Source of the DNA: Tethya wilhelma
Lineage: Eukaryota > Porifera > Demospongiae > Tethyida > Tethyidae
NCBI GenBank assembly: GCA_964030475.1
Contig: CAXIPT010000003.1
Location: 5,261,635-5,325,634, forward strand
Length of the DNA: 64,000 nucleotides
Reading direction: 5' to 3'
Shown: positions 48,327-60,809 of the stretch, piece after piece
Layout of the letters: the number at the start of each line of letters is the position of its first letter
How positions within the stretch are numbered: position 1 is the stretch's first letter
Program-made: the position numbers and the translations under genes
Notes under the pieces: generated by a model
Seen by the model: only the letters and a program-made list of their open reading frames with translations
Databases searched by the model: none
Told to the model about the DNA's origin: nothing

Positions 48327-50723
48327 GTACAAAATTATTCCTTGGAATGACAATTTGTACAGCCTGTAAGTTATTACAAAGTGTGCATATCAGTTTTTTT
48401 ATTATTGTGGTGTGTATGTACATGGCTTTTGTCTATTGTGGTGCTCTGTAGTTTGTGCCACCAGTTTCAAGCACTCAGCCTGTAAGTCATCACTGTTAGG
48501 TATAGTGATGTCTATAATATTATTTCTGTTGTGATTGTGTGGTATGTTCATCTTTTCTCCCTACATGTGAATATATCTGTTCGAATCACCTACTAGCCGG
48601 AAGTAAGTCATTGCATGACTAATAGTATACTTTATAGAGTCACAATACATTTCTCCTATACACCAGGATCCGAGTGCAATTTGCACTATCATGTACTAAT
48701 CATGTAATCAAGCATGATTTTTAATTAGTAATACCCTCTGTGGTTTTAGTAATGCCTCTGTGGTTTTAGTAATTGCATTCCCCGCATATAATTAAAAAAT
48801 CTTGTAAACTAGCATTGATTTTGTGTTTATCCCTCTATAAAATAAGGCTATTGGCTAATTTTGTGTCTGTTCCTCCATAAAATGATACTATTAGCAGATA
48901 ACCACACAATAATTATTCCTCGTACAATTACGGAATTAATAGCACTCTAGCTATCCGAATCATGTGGTTACCAATACATTATAACAATATTATAGTATTA
49001 TCATCATGTCCCTTACTCCCCACCTTTTCAGGAAGTAAGTTATATGATGTAACCTCTATCAACTGTGATGCGACTATTCTCTCTTTCCNTCATTATATAT
49101 AACTTATTAGCCAATAATTATTGACATTGTGTCTTTCTCTCCTTCAAATGCATGGGGGTACATGCTGGTTATAAAGGAAGTAAGTGTATTCTGTGCCAAG
49201 TTTGATGCTTTATCTTTGATTGTTTTATCCCTTCTGTGGCCCTGATGCTAACTTGAACCACATAGGATGTAAGTCAAAAAACAAAAACAAAAAAACAACA
49301 ACTTGATTTGGTGTTCCAGTTGTAATGTGTCTAAATTTTCTTTACTTTCTTTCCTCATACATGTGAACATGCACTGATTTTGACACATGATATATATCCC
49401 AGTTTGTAAGTTTATGAGACTCAGTGTTGTGTGCTATATTGTGATTTGGTTTTCACTAACTATAATGTATATTCTTCCTGGTTTACTGCTCTGCGGATCT
49501 CAATCTCAATATACAGCTAGTAGGTTGAATACTTCAAGTACTGTAAATCTGTTGTATAATGTGTCTATATACTGTTCATTTTCCTTTGAAATTCATGAAT
49601 TCTCTCTGGATACCAATTTGGATCACCTAGTTTGTGAGTCATTAAAGTTATGTTATTCTACTTATGTTAGTGTTTTAATTTTATTTAATCCTCAGGAAGT
49701 AAGTCTTTGCTACATCAGAATTTCTGCTCTGATCTTTAATGTATCTCTTTACTTTCCTGATGCTATATATTTGTGAATACTACAATTTGAATCATCCAGG
49801 AAGTAAGTGATTATAATTATTATACTGTTAATTTAAAAATGTGATTAACTTCCCCACTCCCTACCTCCAATCCCTTCGGATCATTTTGGTGATTTAAATT
49901 TGATCATCGGTTTCAGGAAGTAAGTCAATAATTACATGTTAATTATTTATTTCGCTATAGTTACTTGTATCTTTGTTTGCTTTTCTTCCTTGACATTATG
50001 TTTTGCCAATTTGAATCAACTGGCACATGGTCCACTGTACAGTATGTAAGTTATTTACAATTTACACTGTCTCTATTGTAATATTATAATAATATATTAT
50101 GGTAACTGTTATGTGTGTATGTTTTATATAATTTATGTATATCTGGTACGTGTGTTTGGATACGAATTTGAATCATAATTCGTGCAGGAAGTAAGTTGTT
50201 GTGATACTTTGGTATAGTATATATGTCTCTTGTTTACTTATTCTCTCTTTATTGCTCTATGGCTGCCAATTAGACCACCCAGACTGTAAGTCATTTCAGT
50301 TAATATAATTGTAGTATGATTTTCCCCCTGTGTTTCCCTTCCTCTCCAGCATGTAAGTTAAGAGCATTCTGTTTTGTATGTTTATAAAACATCTATTGAC
50401 ATTCCTCCCTTTGATGTTGATTTGAATCACCCACTGGCAATGCAGCCTGTAAGTCGTGTATTACATGCGCCTATTTTAATATACGTGTCTTTGCTACATA
50501 AAAATTGCATGCTCTCTCTATACCATCAGATACTTGCTCAAGATGATGAGAAACAAAAAGGTATAATTTATTATAATTATTATGTGCTTGGTTTGCCTTG
50601 TTTAGTCTGTCTTGTTTGCATGCCTTTGTTTTGGTGGTGCATAGCTGACTACATGAAGGCTCTACAGTTTGGTAAAGTCCTTGTAGCCTATGCACGAGTG
50701 ATGCTCATTGGTCCAGGAGGTGT
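48080..50723 (+). CDS. Roc-COR gene D: diverged microexon array and start of GTPase exon (cut by N 50724)
   Basis: Possible ATG exons: 48080-48088 (ATGTCTGGA, donor GTAAGT) or 47751-47804 (18 codons, donor GTAAGT). Both end in phase 0; neither resembles the MADK exons, so this is uncertain. Candidate microexons follow to 50448, then 50530-50560 (31 nt, ILAQDDEKQK plus one base), then the GTPase exon from 50645 (ADYMKALQFGKVL..LIGPGG), which stops at the N. The first 79 bases of that exon are identical to gene E. Confidence 0.5.
48193..50448 (+). repeat. Microexon array D (about 18 diverged units)
   Basis: Core AG-NNN-GTAAGT (or close) at TAT 48193, CCT 48363, CCT 48479, CCGGAA 48597 (six bases), GAA 49032, GAA 49177, GAT 49266, TTT 49403, CTA 49517, TTT 49631, GAA 49696, GAA 49800, GAA 49917, TAT 50043, GAA 50188, ACT 50283, CAT 50350, CCT 50446. 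Spacing is irregular (65 to about 430 bp) and the intervening sequence is no longer recognisably repeated, yet the splice-like core and its three-base (once six-base) content persist. No stop codon. Confidence 0.7.
48259..48322. repeat. CT microsatellite
   Basis: (CT)n of about 64 bp inside a predicted intron of array D, where it would extend the pyrimidine tract before the candidate exon at 48363. Confidence 0.95.
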
Positions 50724-50724
50724 N

Positions 50725-52110
50725 AGTCATTACTGTTAAAGTACTATCTCTGTAGTAACGTGTGTGTTGTTCACTTTTTTCCTTCAATGCTCTGCGGATG
50801 TTGATTTGAATCACCCAGCTTGTAAGTCATTACTGTTAAAGTACTATCTCTGTAGTAATGTGTGTGTTGTTCACTTTTTCTCCTTCAATGCCCTGCGAAT
50901 GTCGATTATAATTACCCAGATTGTAAGTTATTACTGTTAAAGTACTATCTCTGTAGTAATATGTGTGTTGTTCACTTTTCTCCTTCAATGCTCTGCGGAT
51001 GTCGATTTGAATCACCCAGGTTGTAAGTCATTACTTTAAGAGTACTATCTCTGTAGTAATGTGTGTATTGTTCACTTTTTTCTCCTTAAATGCTCTGTGG
51101 ATGTCGACTTGAATCACCCAGTCTGTAAGTCATTACTGTAAGAGTACTATCTCTGTAGTAATGTGTGTATTCACTTTTCCCACCATAAATGCTCTGTGGA
51201 TGTCGATTTGAATTACCCAGGATGTAAGTCATTACTATAAGAGTACTATCAGTATCTCTGTAGTAATGTGTGTATTGTTCACTTTTTTCTCCTTAAATGC
51301 TCTGTGGATGTCGATTTGAATCACCCAGTCTGTAAGTTATTACTTTAAGAGTACTATCTTTGTAGTAATGTGTGTATTATTCACTTCTCCCTCCATAAAT
51401 GCTCCGTGGATGTCGATTTGAATCACCCAGGTTGTAAGTCATTACTGTAACAGTATTATCTCTTGTAGTAATATGTGCATGTGTTGTTCACTTTTCCCTC
51501 CTTAAATGCTCTGTGGATGTCGATTTGAATCACCCAGCCTGTAAGTCATTACTTTAAGAGTACTATCTCTGTAGTAATGTGTGTATTGTTCACTTTTCCC
51601 TCCTTAAATGCTCTGTGGATGTCGATTCGAATCACCCAGGATGTAAGTCATTAATTACTGTAAGAGTACTACCGTACTGGCGCGTTATTAGGCCCACTTC
51701 ACGCATAAGCGCACACTTGAATATAAGTGTCTTCCTTGACACTTCTTTATTAAGTGCTATGATGATTTTCACTATTGACACAGGGAAAGGATCAGTTTCT
51801 GGACATGTAGATTCTAAGACAACACTTCACCCACAAAAGGAGTCCACCCGCTCTTGCAGACAAGTTATGCTCAAATAACGCTCTCCAAAAATTCGTTTGG
51901 CCTCGCTTTGAAACGTAGCTCACGTGGCAGTGTATCTCGTTATTACGCGCATTTCACTGTTAAGTGCCTATTTTCTTCCTGTGGAAATATAAGCGTATGT
52001 ACTTAATAACGCACCCATACGGTATCTCTGTAGTAATGTGTCTGTTCTTCACTTTTCCCTCCTTAACTGCATGTTCTGTGGATGTCGATTTGAATCATCC
52101 AGTTTGTAAT
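50725..52110 (+). repeat. Microexon array E (10 units)
   Basis: Candidate codons: CTT 50819, ATT 50920, GTT 51020, TCT 51122, GAT 51221, TCT 51329, GTT 51431, CCT 51538, GAT 51640, TTT 52103. Donors are GTAAGT except GTAATG for the last. A MITE (51672-52022) sits in the intron between the ninth and tenth. Confidence 0.85.
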
Positions 52111-55100
52111 GCTTTCTTAAGTGACTGTTGTTTATTTTTTTACTCATTTGCTACTTTATCATAATTATATAGAATTTATGGAATGAAATTCAACAAGGTA
52201 TGATTATTTTTTAAAGCACTATAAATTAAAGTGTGAATTATACTTAAAATCTAATATTTCGATAATTTTACAGCTGACTACATGAAGGCTCTACAGTTTG
52301 GTAAAGTCCTTGTAGCCTATGCACGAGTGATGCTCATTGGTCCAGGAGGTGTTGGGAAGAGCAGTTTTCTACTTGGCCTTGAAAACAAGCTCTTGGGAGC
52401 AGCCACCAGCACCCAACTAGCTGAGATGTCAACATTCAAGCTATCTGGATCTCAACAAGCAAGCCTTCTGTCTTGGAGTAAGGCAAGTGGATCCCCTGAG
52501 AGCCCTTGGATGGAAGTGACTGAGGATGATGAGACAAATGAAATTGTAGGACTGATTCAACTAGTAGCCAATGCCACTAAAGGTCAAAAGTCTTCTTCAC
52601 GCTTTGTTGAAATATTTCAAAGTAGTACTAACTTGCAGCCTAAGCTTGTTTCTCAAGGCAGTGCAGCTAATACCTACCAAAGTGAAGTCATGAAAACAGT
52701 GGAAGAAATTCTCTCTCGTGCCATCCAGCAAGCAAAGCAGTATCCATATGTTCAAGCACAAGAGTCTGAGGTGATGATGCATGTGTGGGACTGTGGGGGT
52801 CAACCTGTCTTCCTAGATGTCCTCCCACCATTCCTGACGTCAAGGTCAATGTTCCTGTTGATGTTTGATGCCAGCAAAAAGCTACAAGACAAATGTGTAG
52901 CTACTTCTCATCAAAAGGGCCAAATTTTGAAAGAAGAAGTTTACCGAGATCTCACGACCATAGAGCTGATGCTACAATGGATGGCATCCATTCATGCTAA
53001 TCTTGCTATTAGATACGTGAAGGTTAATAGTGATCCATGCATTCTCCCAATTGGAACACATGGTGATGACCCTTCTGTTGAATCAAAAAAAGAAGAAATA
53101 TTGAGGGAGCTTAGTTCTCAATGTGAGCAGAAAGCGTTTTCCTATCTACTCCAACGTGGCGTTATTGTCGACAATACTACTGCTGGTATGGGTGAAGATG
53201 AGGATCCGGTATTCAAAGAGGTCCGTACAAATGTGTACAACTTTGCCGAGAACAATCTCAAAGTAGCCACACCTATCACATGGGTGCTATTCAGGAAGAT
53301 CTTCAAGAAGGTGGCAGTAAACCATCCTATTATTTCTCTCAAGAAGGCCACAGCTATAGGCCAAGCATGTGGGATTCCAGAAGAAAGCTTCCTAAGTGTT
53401 TTGAAGTTCTACCATGAGCTGGCAGTCTTCTTTCACTATGCCCACATTCCAAGTCTCAAGCATCATGTGATAGCTGATCCACGCTGGCTAATTCACCATC
53501 TAGGCAAGATATTAGCCCTAGAAGGCTTTGAGGAGATGAAAGGTTCACCTCTGTGGAAGCCACTGAGAGATAAGGGAATCCTACTGGAGCCCCTCTACAA
53601 AGCTGTGTGGAAGGGTTGTGGGCTACCTCCAGAGTCACTCATTCACCTGCTTGACCACTTCATGCTTCTTTCTCCTATCTCTACCAAGGTCTGCAGCTTT
53701 CCAGGTCAGGAGTACTTTATTCCTGCAGTTCTGAAGCAATTCAACCCAGACCAAGACCACAATGTCATGGTTCCAGCCACTACTATTTTCACAGCTGCTC
53801 CACTTCACCTTCTGTTCAACACTTTGCAAGTACCCCCAGGCTTTTTCACTCGCCTCGCCACTTCACTTGCTAAGAATGAGAACACCCATGTTGTTTTTGA
53901 CCAGGGAGTTTATCGCAATCGAATCACCATCCTCTATGGAAAGGCCCACAGTAAAATTGACAAGGTTGTCATCACACAGCTCTCTTCAAGCATACAAGTG
54001 GAAGTCACTCGAGTGCACCATCGTCAGTCACATGACCCCTTCTTCACCACTGTGTGTCGTGAAGTGTTAAAACTCATCGAAGAATGTTCTGCCTCAATTC
54101 TTGAGTGGCTACCAGGCATAATGGTCACCCCAGCATTTGCTTGTGAGCAGTGCAAGACCCAACCCAAGCACTTTGTGAAATTCAAGTCTTCTGCCACAAC
54201 CCTTTCCCTTCTACATTGTGAGAAACTACAGATAGTTGTCCTAAATCAATCACAGCACTTTTGGCTGAAGATTTCACCAAAGGAAGAGGTAAGCTATAAC
54301 AATAATAATATCACAAACGTGTTAAAAATCAAAATAATTTGTAGGGCCTATGTGGTAACCCACCAAGCAATTTTGAGCTCCTTCAACTTGTGAAGGAAAT
54401 ACCAAGTTATGCTACCCAAGACTTGGTTGAAAAATTGGAAATGACAGCTTATAGACAACCCAAAGATCATAACTCTCTCCATGTACTGCTTACGCGATTC
54501 ACAAGAGATATGGGAGAGCAAGAATTGCACACTCAATCTCACTTGGTACACCACCTGAGAAGTATTGGACTCCCGGATATAGCAGACAAGTAATCACAAA
54601 TTAGATTATGCACTAGCTGACTTGTCATTGATCATTGTACATCTGTTCATAGACTGAAGTATCAGGAATTCTGTACTACAGCTGAAGATACATCTCCCCA
54701 TGAATCTGGATCATCTCTGACTTTGAGGCTAACACAAGTATGTATGTCTATAATTATGGTTAAAATTAATTTTACCACTCATAGCACTACAATGTCTAAT
54801 TATTCTCTGCTTGATACAGCTACCACTAACTACAACCGACCTTGCAGATTGTTCCAAATTAATTGGAGGGCAAAACTTCGGTTTTCTTGCAAGTATGCTG
54901 GATGTCTCTGATGCTGAACTGGATGGTATCTGTTCCAGGCACAAGAATCCTCAGGCACGAGCTTATCATGTCCTCAACTTGTGGTACAAGAGATCCACCA
55001 GTGACAACAAGAGACAAAATCTTCTCGATGCACTTGAAAATGCTAACTTCTTTGAAGCTACAAGAAGGTTTGTTGTTTGAATGCTTGTACTAATGGTGTG

Positions 55101-55439
55101 TTTACCTCAGGTATTTATGCCACGGTCATGATTGTTGGTGCTTACTTCCCTCATTTCATTTTCAGACTGAAAGCCAAGAACAAAAAGCCAAGCCTACCAG
55201 AGCTCCTCAAACATGTAGACACAGCTAAGTGGCACAGACTGGGAGTGTTTCTTGGTATTGGTGTCTCCAAACTTGATGCGCTTCGCAGAGATACCAGTGA
55301 CTCTGAAGATGCTCTCAGTCGAGTGTTTGAGATGTGGCTACAGACTGAACGGCAACCCACCTGGAAGAAAGTAGTCCAAGCTCTTAATAATTTGGAACTG
55401 CATGTACTTGCCACTGAAATTGAAGATAGATTTTGTTAG
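50725..55439 (+). CDS. Roc-COR GTPase with tandem Death-like domains, gene E (5' cut by N)
   Basis: Ten candidate 3-nt exons (50819-52105), then 52173-52197 (25 nt, NLWNEIQQ plus one base), 52274-54288, 54345-54589, 54653-54737, 54820-55067 and 55166-55439. Counting from MKALQFGKVL in the large exon: P-loop GPGGVGKSS about residues 20-28, WDCGGQ about 169-174, G4-like THGD about 259-262, COR-like region about 300-480 (LKFYHELAVFFHY, ADPRWLIHHLGKILALEGF). The two Death-like domains follow in separate exons (LASMLDVSDAELDGIC; HRLGVFLGIGVSKLDAL). The first ATG exon is lost at the N. It is highly similar to gene B with scattered substitutions, so it is a recent paralogue. Confidence 0.72.
51672..52022. 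mobile_element. MITE with CCGTA termini inside array E
   Basis: Starts CCGTACTGGCGCGTTATTA and ends AATAACGCACCCATACGG, an inverted pair, flanked by TA on both sides. The interrupted repeat unit (GAGTACTA | TCTCTGTAG) reads through if it is removed. Confidence 0.8.
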
Positions 55440-55560
55440 CTAATATTGTTTGTTTCTTTTATTGATTAGACTTTGTAAATGAAGTTACTAAATTAAATTT
55501 TTGTGGTTTAGTTTGCTAGCCTGAGTAAACTTGGTAGTCTTGTACGAATATACTCTTGAG

Positions 55561-58322
55561 ATGAGACGTCCTAATTTGATATCTGGTGTAATTGCAGCCA
55601 TCTTGTGTCTGACTCTGCCAAACCAATGCTCATCTAACGACGTTATCTCGTTGGAAGGTCTGTTAGCTTCTAAGATAAAGTTATAATTCTTCTAGTCACA
55701 ATTTATAAACGGAAATATTTCTTTCTTCCCAAGAAGATTGCGAATGCGACCCTGTTGGGTCTGTTGGTTGTGAAGAGAATGGAGCCTGCATCTGTAAGAG
55801 AGGTGTAGGAGGCCTTTTCTGTGGCCAGTGCTTGCCTGGTTGGGAAAACTTTACCAGTGATGGATGCAGGTAATATCCTATAGCTGCATGCATTTTGTTG
55901 TTTTTATGCTCACTGCTCATCATTTCTCTGCATTGCCCACAGCTTGGTGGAGTGTAGATGCCATCCTACTGGTTCCATTAGCCGGGAATGTGATGAAGAG
56001 GGAGCATGCACTTGTCACTCAGGAGCAACAGGCAACAATTGTGACATGTGTCGCTTTGGCTTCCGTAGAATTGACTTCGGCTGTGTGTGTAAGTCTGAAT
56101 GATGAAGTACTTCTATAATATTATGTCCCAATGTGTGCTTGAAAATTGAAGGCATCCCCAATAAAAACATATTATGTTGTTCATACAGCTTGTCCAGATT
56201 GTTTTGACCAGGTTGCTGTGCTATTTGATGAGACACAGCAACTATACAACGAGCTCCTCCTACAACTGAATGCAACCCTCAGTGGCAACGGCACTGGGCA
56301 ACCTAGTGGGGAACTGGTGGAACAAATCCAACAATACCAAGCCTTACTAGACACTCTACTACAAAGAGCATTGAATGCTACAACAAGGTGAGTTATACTG
56401 AGTTTTCATTTCCATTAATACATTTTGATTACCTAATAATATGTTGATTATTGACTCATACAGAGAAGGGGAACTCAGAGTATTGGTTGATCAGTTTATT
56501 GAAGAAACTGATGGTCTGAGAGATCTTGTTGAGCAGTTTGAAGGCAACGTATCTTCAGCTGAACTTGACGTAGAGGAGCTTTCGCAACAAGCCACCACGA
56601 TCCAGACACAGTTTACTGAACTGGAGAGGTTTGTGAGCAATCTCACAACTCAAGTGAGGGATGTCATACCAGAGCAGCTGTCCAGCATCCTGAGCCTGTA
56701 TGACGAGCTCAGAAATGAAGTAAATACTCTTGATTTTGTTTACTAATATTAAACTTGTTGTCAATGATCTTTCCTACATAGTTTGAAAGACTAGTTGAGA
56801 TTGCAACTCAAGCTGATGAGAACTCTCTCAGCCAGGAGGCTCACGCTGCCTTCCTGTTGTCTCAAACCAACGATGCTCTCAGCAATGCCATGAGAGCTCT
56901 GGAGATCCTCAACCAAGTCATCTCCATCCAGAATGAAAGTTTGACCACCATTATGAGACTACAAGAAGACACACTGCCCTTTCTCTTGGAGCAGCTCCGT
57001 CAAGGACGTGCCGCACTGATGAACGCTGAGAGAGATGTTCCCCTGGCACTGTCAGAAGCCATCCAGGTCTTTCAAGCTGTTCTGAACCTCTCCTTGCCTG
57101 AAATAGAGTTGGAGTCACGACGTAGAGAATTGGAAGAATTGTGGAATCAGACTAGGCAATTGAATGACTCTGTTGTTGAAGTTGATTCAGACATTGATAT
57201 GCTCCAAAGCAATTTTACCACCCTGAACAAAACAGCCACCCAGCTCCTCCTTGAGAGTCGGGAGTTGAATGCTAGAGCTGCAGACCTTCTGTCTCAAGCT
57301 AGAGGAGCTCTTGAGCTAGCCAACAGCGATGTGCAACAAGGAAACACGTTCATAATGGACGTACAACAATTGCTGGATGAACTTGAACAAAGGCTAGCAG
57401 AGGGTGTTGATTTCACAGCTGGTTTGGAAGAGGTGATTCGTAACATTGAGTTGGCTGAAATCAGTTCAGCTATAGCAGAGGATGAGGCCGAACAGAGTGC
57501 AGCTGGGGTCAGGAGAGCCACAGAAGATGTCAACATTGCTATGGGACTGCTGGAGGAAGCTGGGAGAACACTCCAGGAGGCTTTGAGGGTAAGGAGAATA
57601 AATTAAAGTGCTTTGTTTCTCCACTGCACAAAGATGGTGGTTACTAATCTCTACATGTTACATATCAGGTTGCCACTGAAGTGGATGTGACAGCTGCTGA
57701 AATCCTGACAAATGCAACCTCTTTGAACTCAACTGCAGCTGAAGTGGTTGGCAGTGTTGATGAAGCAACATCTGCAGTTGACACCCTCCAAGAAGCTGTG
57801 AATGGTGACCAACAGGCCATTGCCAGGGTAACAGACACAGCCACCGAGACCATAGCACTGGCCACAGACCTTTCAGAAAGAATCATAGTGATCCAGGTAT
57901 AGTTCTATTCAGCACAATCATGTACATCCACTAAATACAATTTACCTTTATAGCTGTAGACAAGTGTAAACATGTGTACAATAGAACCTGATATGCCAGA
58001 CTATTACACTAACAGCTACAATGTGCATTTCTTCTCTATTTAGGAGCAGCTCTCCACTCTCAGCCGTGACCTCAATGCCACTGCTCTCCTCCCACCCCAA
58101 CAGTTGCTGGAGGTGAATGCCACACTGAACTCCCTCGAAGGAGAAGCAGAGGTCAACCAAGAGGTCATTGATGTGCTGGTGGAAGAGGTGAATGAGCTGC
58201 AGAGGTCTGCAGACCAACTGAGAGAGCGCTACACTCAGTTGAGACAACACAGGGAACTGTTGGAAACAATTCTCGCGAACGTGCAAGACCTTGACTGTCT
58301 GAGGCAATTTGCTACAAACTGA
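55561..58322 (+). CDS. Short laminin-like secreted protein (two LE modules plus coiled coil)
   Basis: Eight exons: 55561-55657, 55737-55869, 55943-56088, 56189-56387, 56464-56719, 56782-57588, 57669-57896 and 58044-58322; 2145 nt, 714 residues. A signal peptide (ISGVIAAILCLTLPNQCSS) is followed by two laminin EGF-like modules with eight cysteines each (CECDPVG..; CRCHPTG..). A CPDCFDQ hinge resembles the start of laminin beta/gamma domain II. About 570 residues of heptad-like coiled coil follow, with N-glycosylation sequons and a Cys (DLDCLRQ) close to the C-terminus, as laminin chains have. The LN domain and the other LE repeats of full laminins are absent. It may pair with other chains in basement-membrane-like matrix. 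Confidence 0.8.
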
Positions 58323-58486
58323 ATGAGTTCAATTTTAAGGTTTTCTTTCTAAAACTTCAATAAAATAGGAATTTGATGCATTTACAATGCTGTACCTATG
58401 TAGAGTTTTATACAGCAGCAACAATGATACTGTGGCACACAATAGTGACATTGACATTTAGACACACAAAGACATCTAACAAGAGG

Positions 58487-60416
58487 TCAAGAGTCAGATT
58501 TAGAGGGAATCTTGGGCATCGTAGCTGCCATGTCTTTCAAGGTCTGCATGTGCAGTTTCCTCTCTTTTCTCTCCTTCCTCTCCTGCCAGTACTGCTGCAG
58601 TTTCTTTCTCTCCTCTTCCTCTTCAATCTGGAAGACATTCTTCTGACGAGGGATGAGGCTGCTCAGACTACATGTGGAGAAACCAAGAAGACACTAGAGT
58701 CATGTTGCTGAATTTATATGTTGCTACATGATGTACTGTACAATGAATGATAGAATATTGACAGTGCTATATCCTACATCATGTAGGCAGCAGCAAGAGT
58801 GTATTATACACTCTTGGCAGCAGGGATACCCACCCAGAAGGTGTACAAGAGACAGTAGTAATGGATGCACAATGAAATGCTATATTGAATGCCTATAGAC
58901 CACTGTGGCAAACCACATCAGTTTACACCCCTCTAAGAGGACACAACCCATCCACATCTGAACCAGGTTGGTGAGACATCAAACAGTCTCACTCCAATGG
59001 CTGCTCACCAGTCATAGATGACAGCATCCACACCCATCTTCTTCTGCCTCTCAATGTTCTCCACCTTGTTGTTGTCGTGGCCCCACGTGAACACGACCAG
59101 CTGCTTCTTCTTGATGGTATCCATGATGTCAGGGTTGGCCAACAGATGGGTAGAGTGGACATCAATACCCTAGACAGTACAAGATGTAAGGCACACAATG
59201 AGGCCACTTGTATCACTGGCAGCTGTGATCACACTGACTTACCAAGAGTTTCTCAGCTCTTGCGTGCATCATGGCGTCGTAGATGGTTGCTCCACGGACG
59301 TCACACGGGGTCCCCCACAAGTGGTAGAGAGTTGTCGTCAAGAACACCACTGGATACTTGGGTTGCTTCAACCGTAGACTGTGCATGGGTACATACAGTA
59401 GGTGGCATAGTTTGAGATAAATCTTCATGTCAATAATATTTCGCATTTTAGATGTTTGTGTTTAATATTTTGTGCGAATTTTTGTACACGTCACATGTAC
59501 AAAATTAGATGCTCTTAATTTTGGTGACCCATTACCAATACATTGCCTCACTATGGTAACTCCCAAAATATTAGTCAAATTATGGTAGTTAACAATGATT
59601 TGTGCAACACACAGACATACAAACCTACATGGTACACATGTTGGAGTCAAAGCAAGAGAAGATGATTTTCCTCCGATGAGCGTGACGATAGACCGTCCGT
59701 AGAATGATGTCCGCCATCAGATTCCTATCAAAGTAGTCAAAGTGAGTCGATGGATCTTCCTGTCGTGGATCGGGATACTTGATCTCAATGTTGAAACCAA
59801 CATGACTGGGAATTGACTTGAACAGCTGGACATGTAAAAACACGCAAGATGAACCTCAAAGTTTGAGACTCCTTTGTGATTATTGTAATATTTGTGAAGG
59901 AGAAGTCTGGAAAGGAGGCTATCTAAAAGTTTGAAACTCAAAAGGAATTAGTTTTGTTCTCTCTCAAACACTTCCCCCCTCAAGCCTACCTGCTTTAAAG
60001 TGGGGAATGTCTTCCTCTCTGGAAGCACCTCCTTGTACGACCCCACGCCCCAGTAGGTCTCGAGGGAGGAGTCTGAGTCATACGAGTTCTCCCCTCCACT
60101 CCCGTTGCTGCTGTATCCTGACCCTGATCTCCTTCTCCTTCCGTCTATGGAGTCCCCTCCTTTCTTCGGACCGAGGACGCTGGAGTGGTCCAGCTTGAGC
60201 TGCTGGAGCTGAGAGAGAGTGAGGTCCTTCACGAACATCTCGTAGAGCTCTCCCGAGAAGTAGCCCTGTCTGGCAAGTGTCGTGCACACTCTAAAGTTGT
60301 GGTAGACCACCGGGATGAGGTCTTTGGTGAGCTGAACATCAAACTCAACGTAGTCAGCACCATGGAGACCAGCCTGCTTGAGAGACAAGATGGTGTTCTC
60401 TGTCACCGTGGGTTTC
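58487..60416 (-). CDS. GPCPD1: GPCPD1 3' exons, first copy
   Basis: Minus-strand exons 60416-59990, 59825-59629, 59378-59243, 59169-59009 and 58667-58487, tail-to-tail with the laminin-like gene (165 bp between stops). They encode the C-terminal part of a glycerophosphodiester phosphodiesterase domain (TENTILSLKQAGLHGADYVEFDVQL, VVYHNFRVC, VGFNIEIKYPD, FSCFDSNMCTM, FTWGHDN) and a basic coiled C-terminus. Exon lengths match the second copy exactly. Upstream exons, including the catalytic HRG motif, are missing because of the N at 60466. Confidence 0.88.
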
Positions 60417-60466
60417 CTGTGGAGAATGCGTGTTGGATGAGTGAGACATTCAAAATAAATATTAAN

Positions 60467-60629
60467 AGAGGTCATTGATGTGCTGGTGGAAGAGGTGAAT
60501 GAGCTGCAGAGGTCTGCAGACCAACTGAGAGAGCGCTACACTCAGTTGAGACAACACAGGGAGCTGTTGGAAACAATTCTCTCAAACGTGCAAGACCTTG
60601 ACTGTCTGAGGCAATTTGCTACAAACTGA
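60467..60629 (+). CDS. Last part of the laminin-like gene, second copy
   Basis: Begins in mid-exon right after the N (EVIDVLVEEVNELQRSADQL..) and ends at the same stop, nearly identical to 58160-58322. It shows that the join at 60466 restarts the locus in the other haplotype. Confidence 0.85.
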
Positions 60630-60809
60630 ATGAGTTCAATTTTAAGGTTTTCTTTCTAAAACTTCAATAAAATAGGAATTTGATGCATTTACAATGCTGT
60701 ACCTATGTAGAATGTTAATTTTATACAGCAGCAACAATGATACTGTGGCACACAATAGTGACATTGACATTTAATTGAAATAGACACACAAGGAACATCC
60801 AACAAGAGG

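Noticed and set aside
58373..58711. 112-residue plus-strand frame after the laminin-like gene
   Set aside because: Antisense to the last GPCPD1 exon; the minus strand carries the conserved protein.
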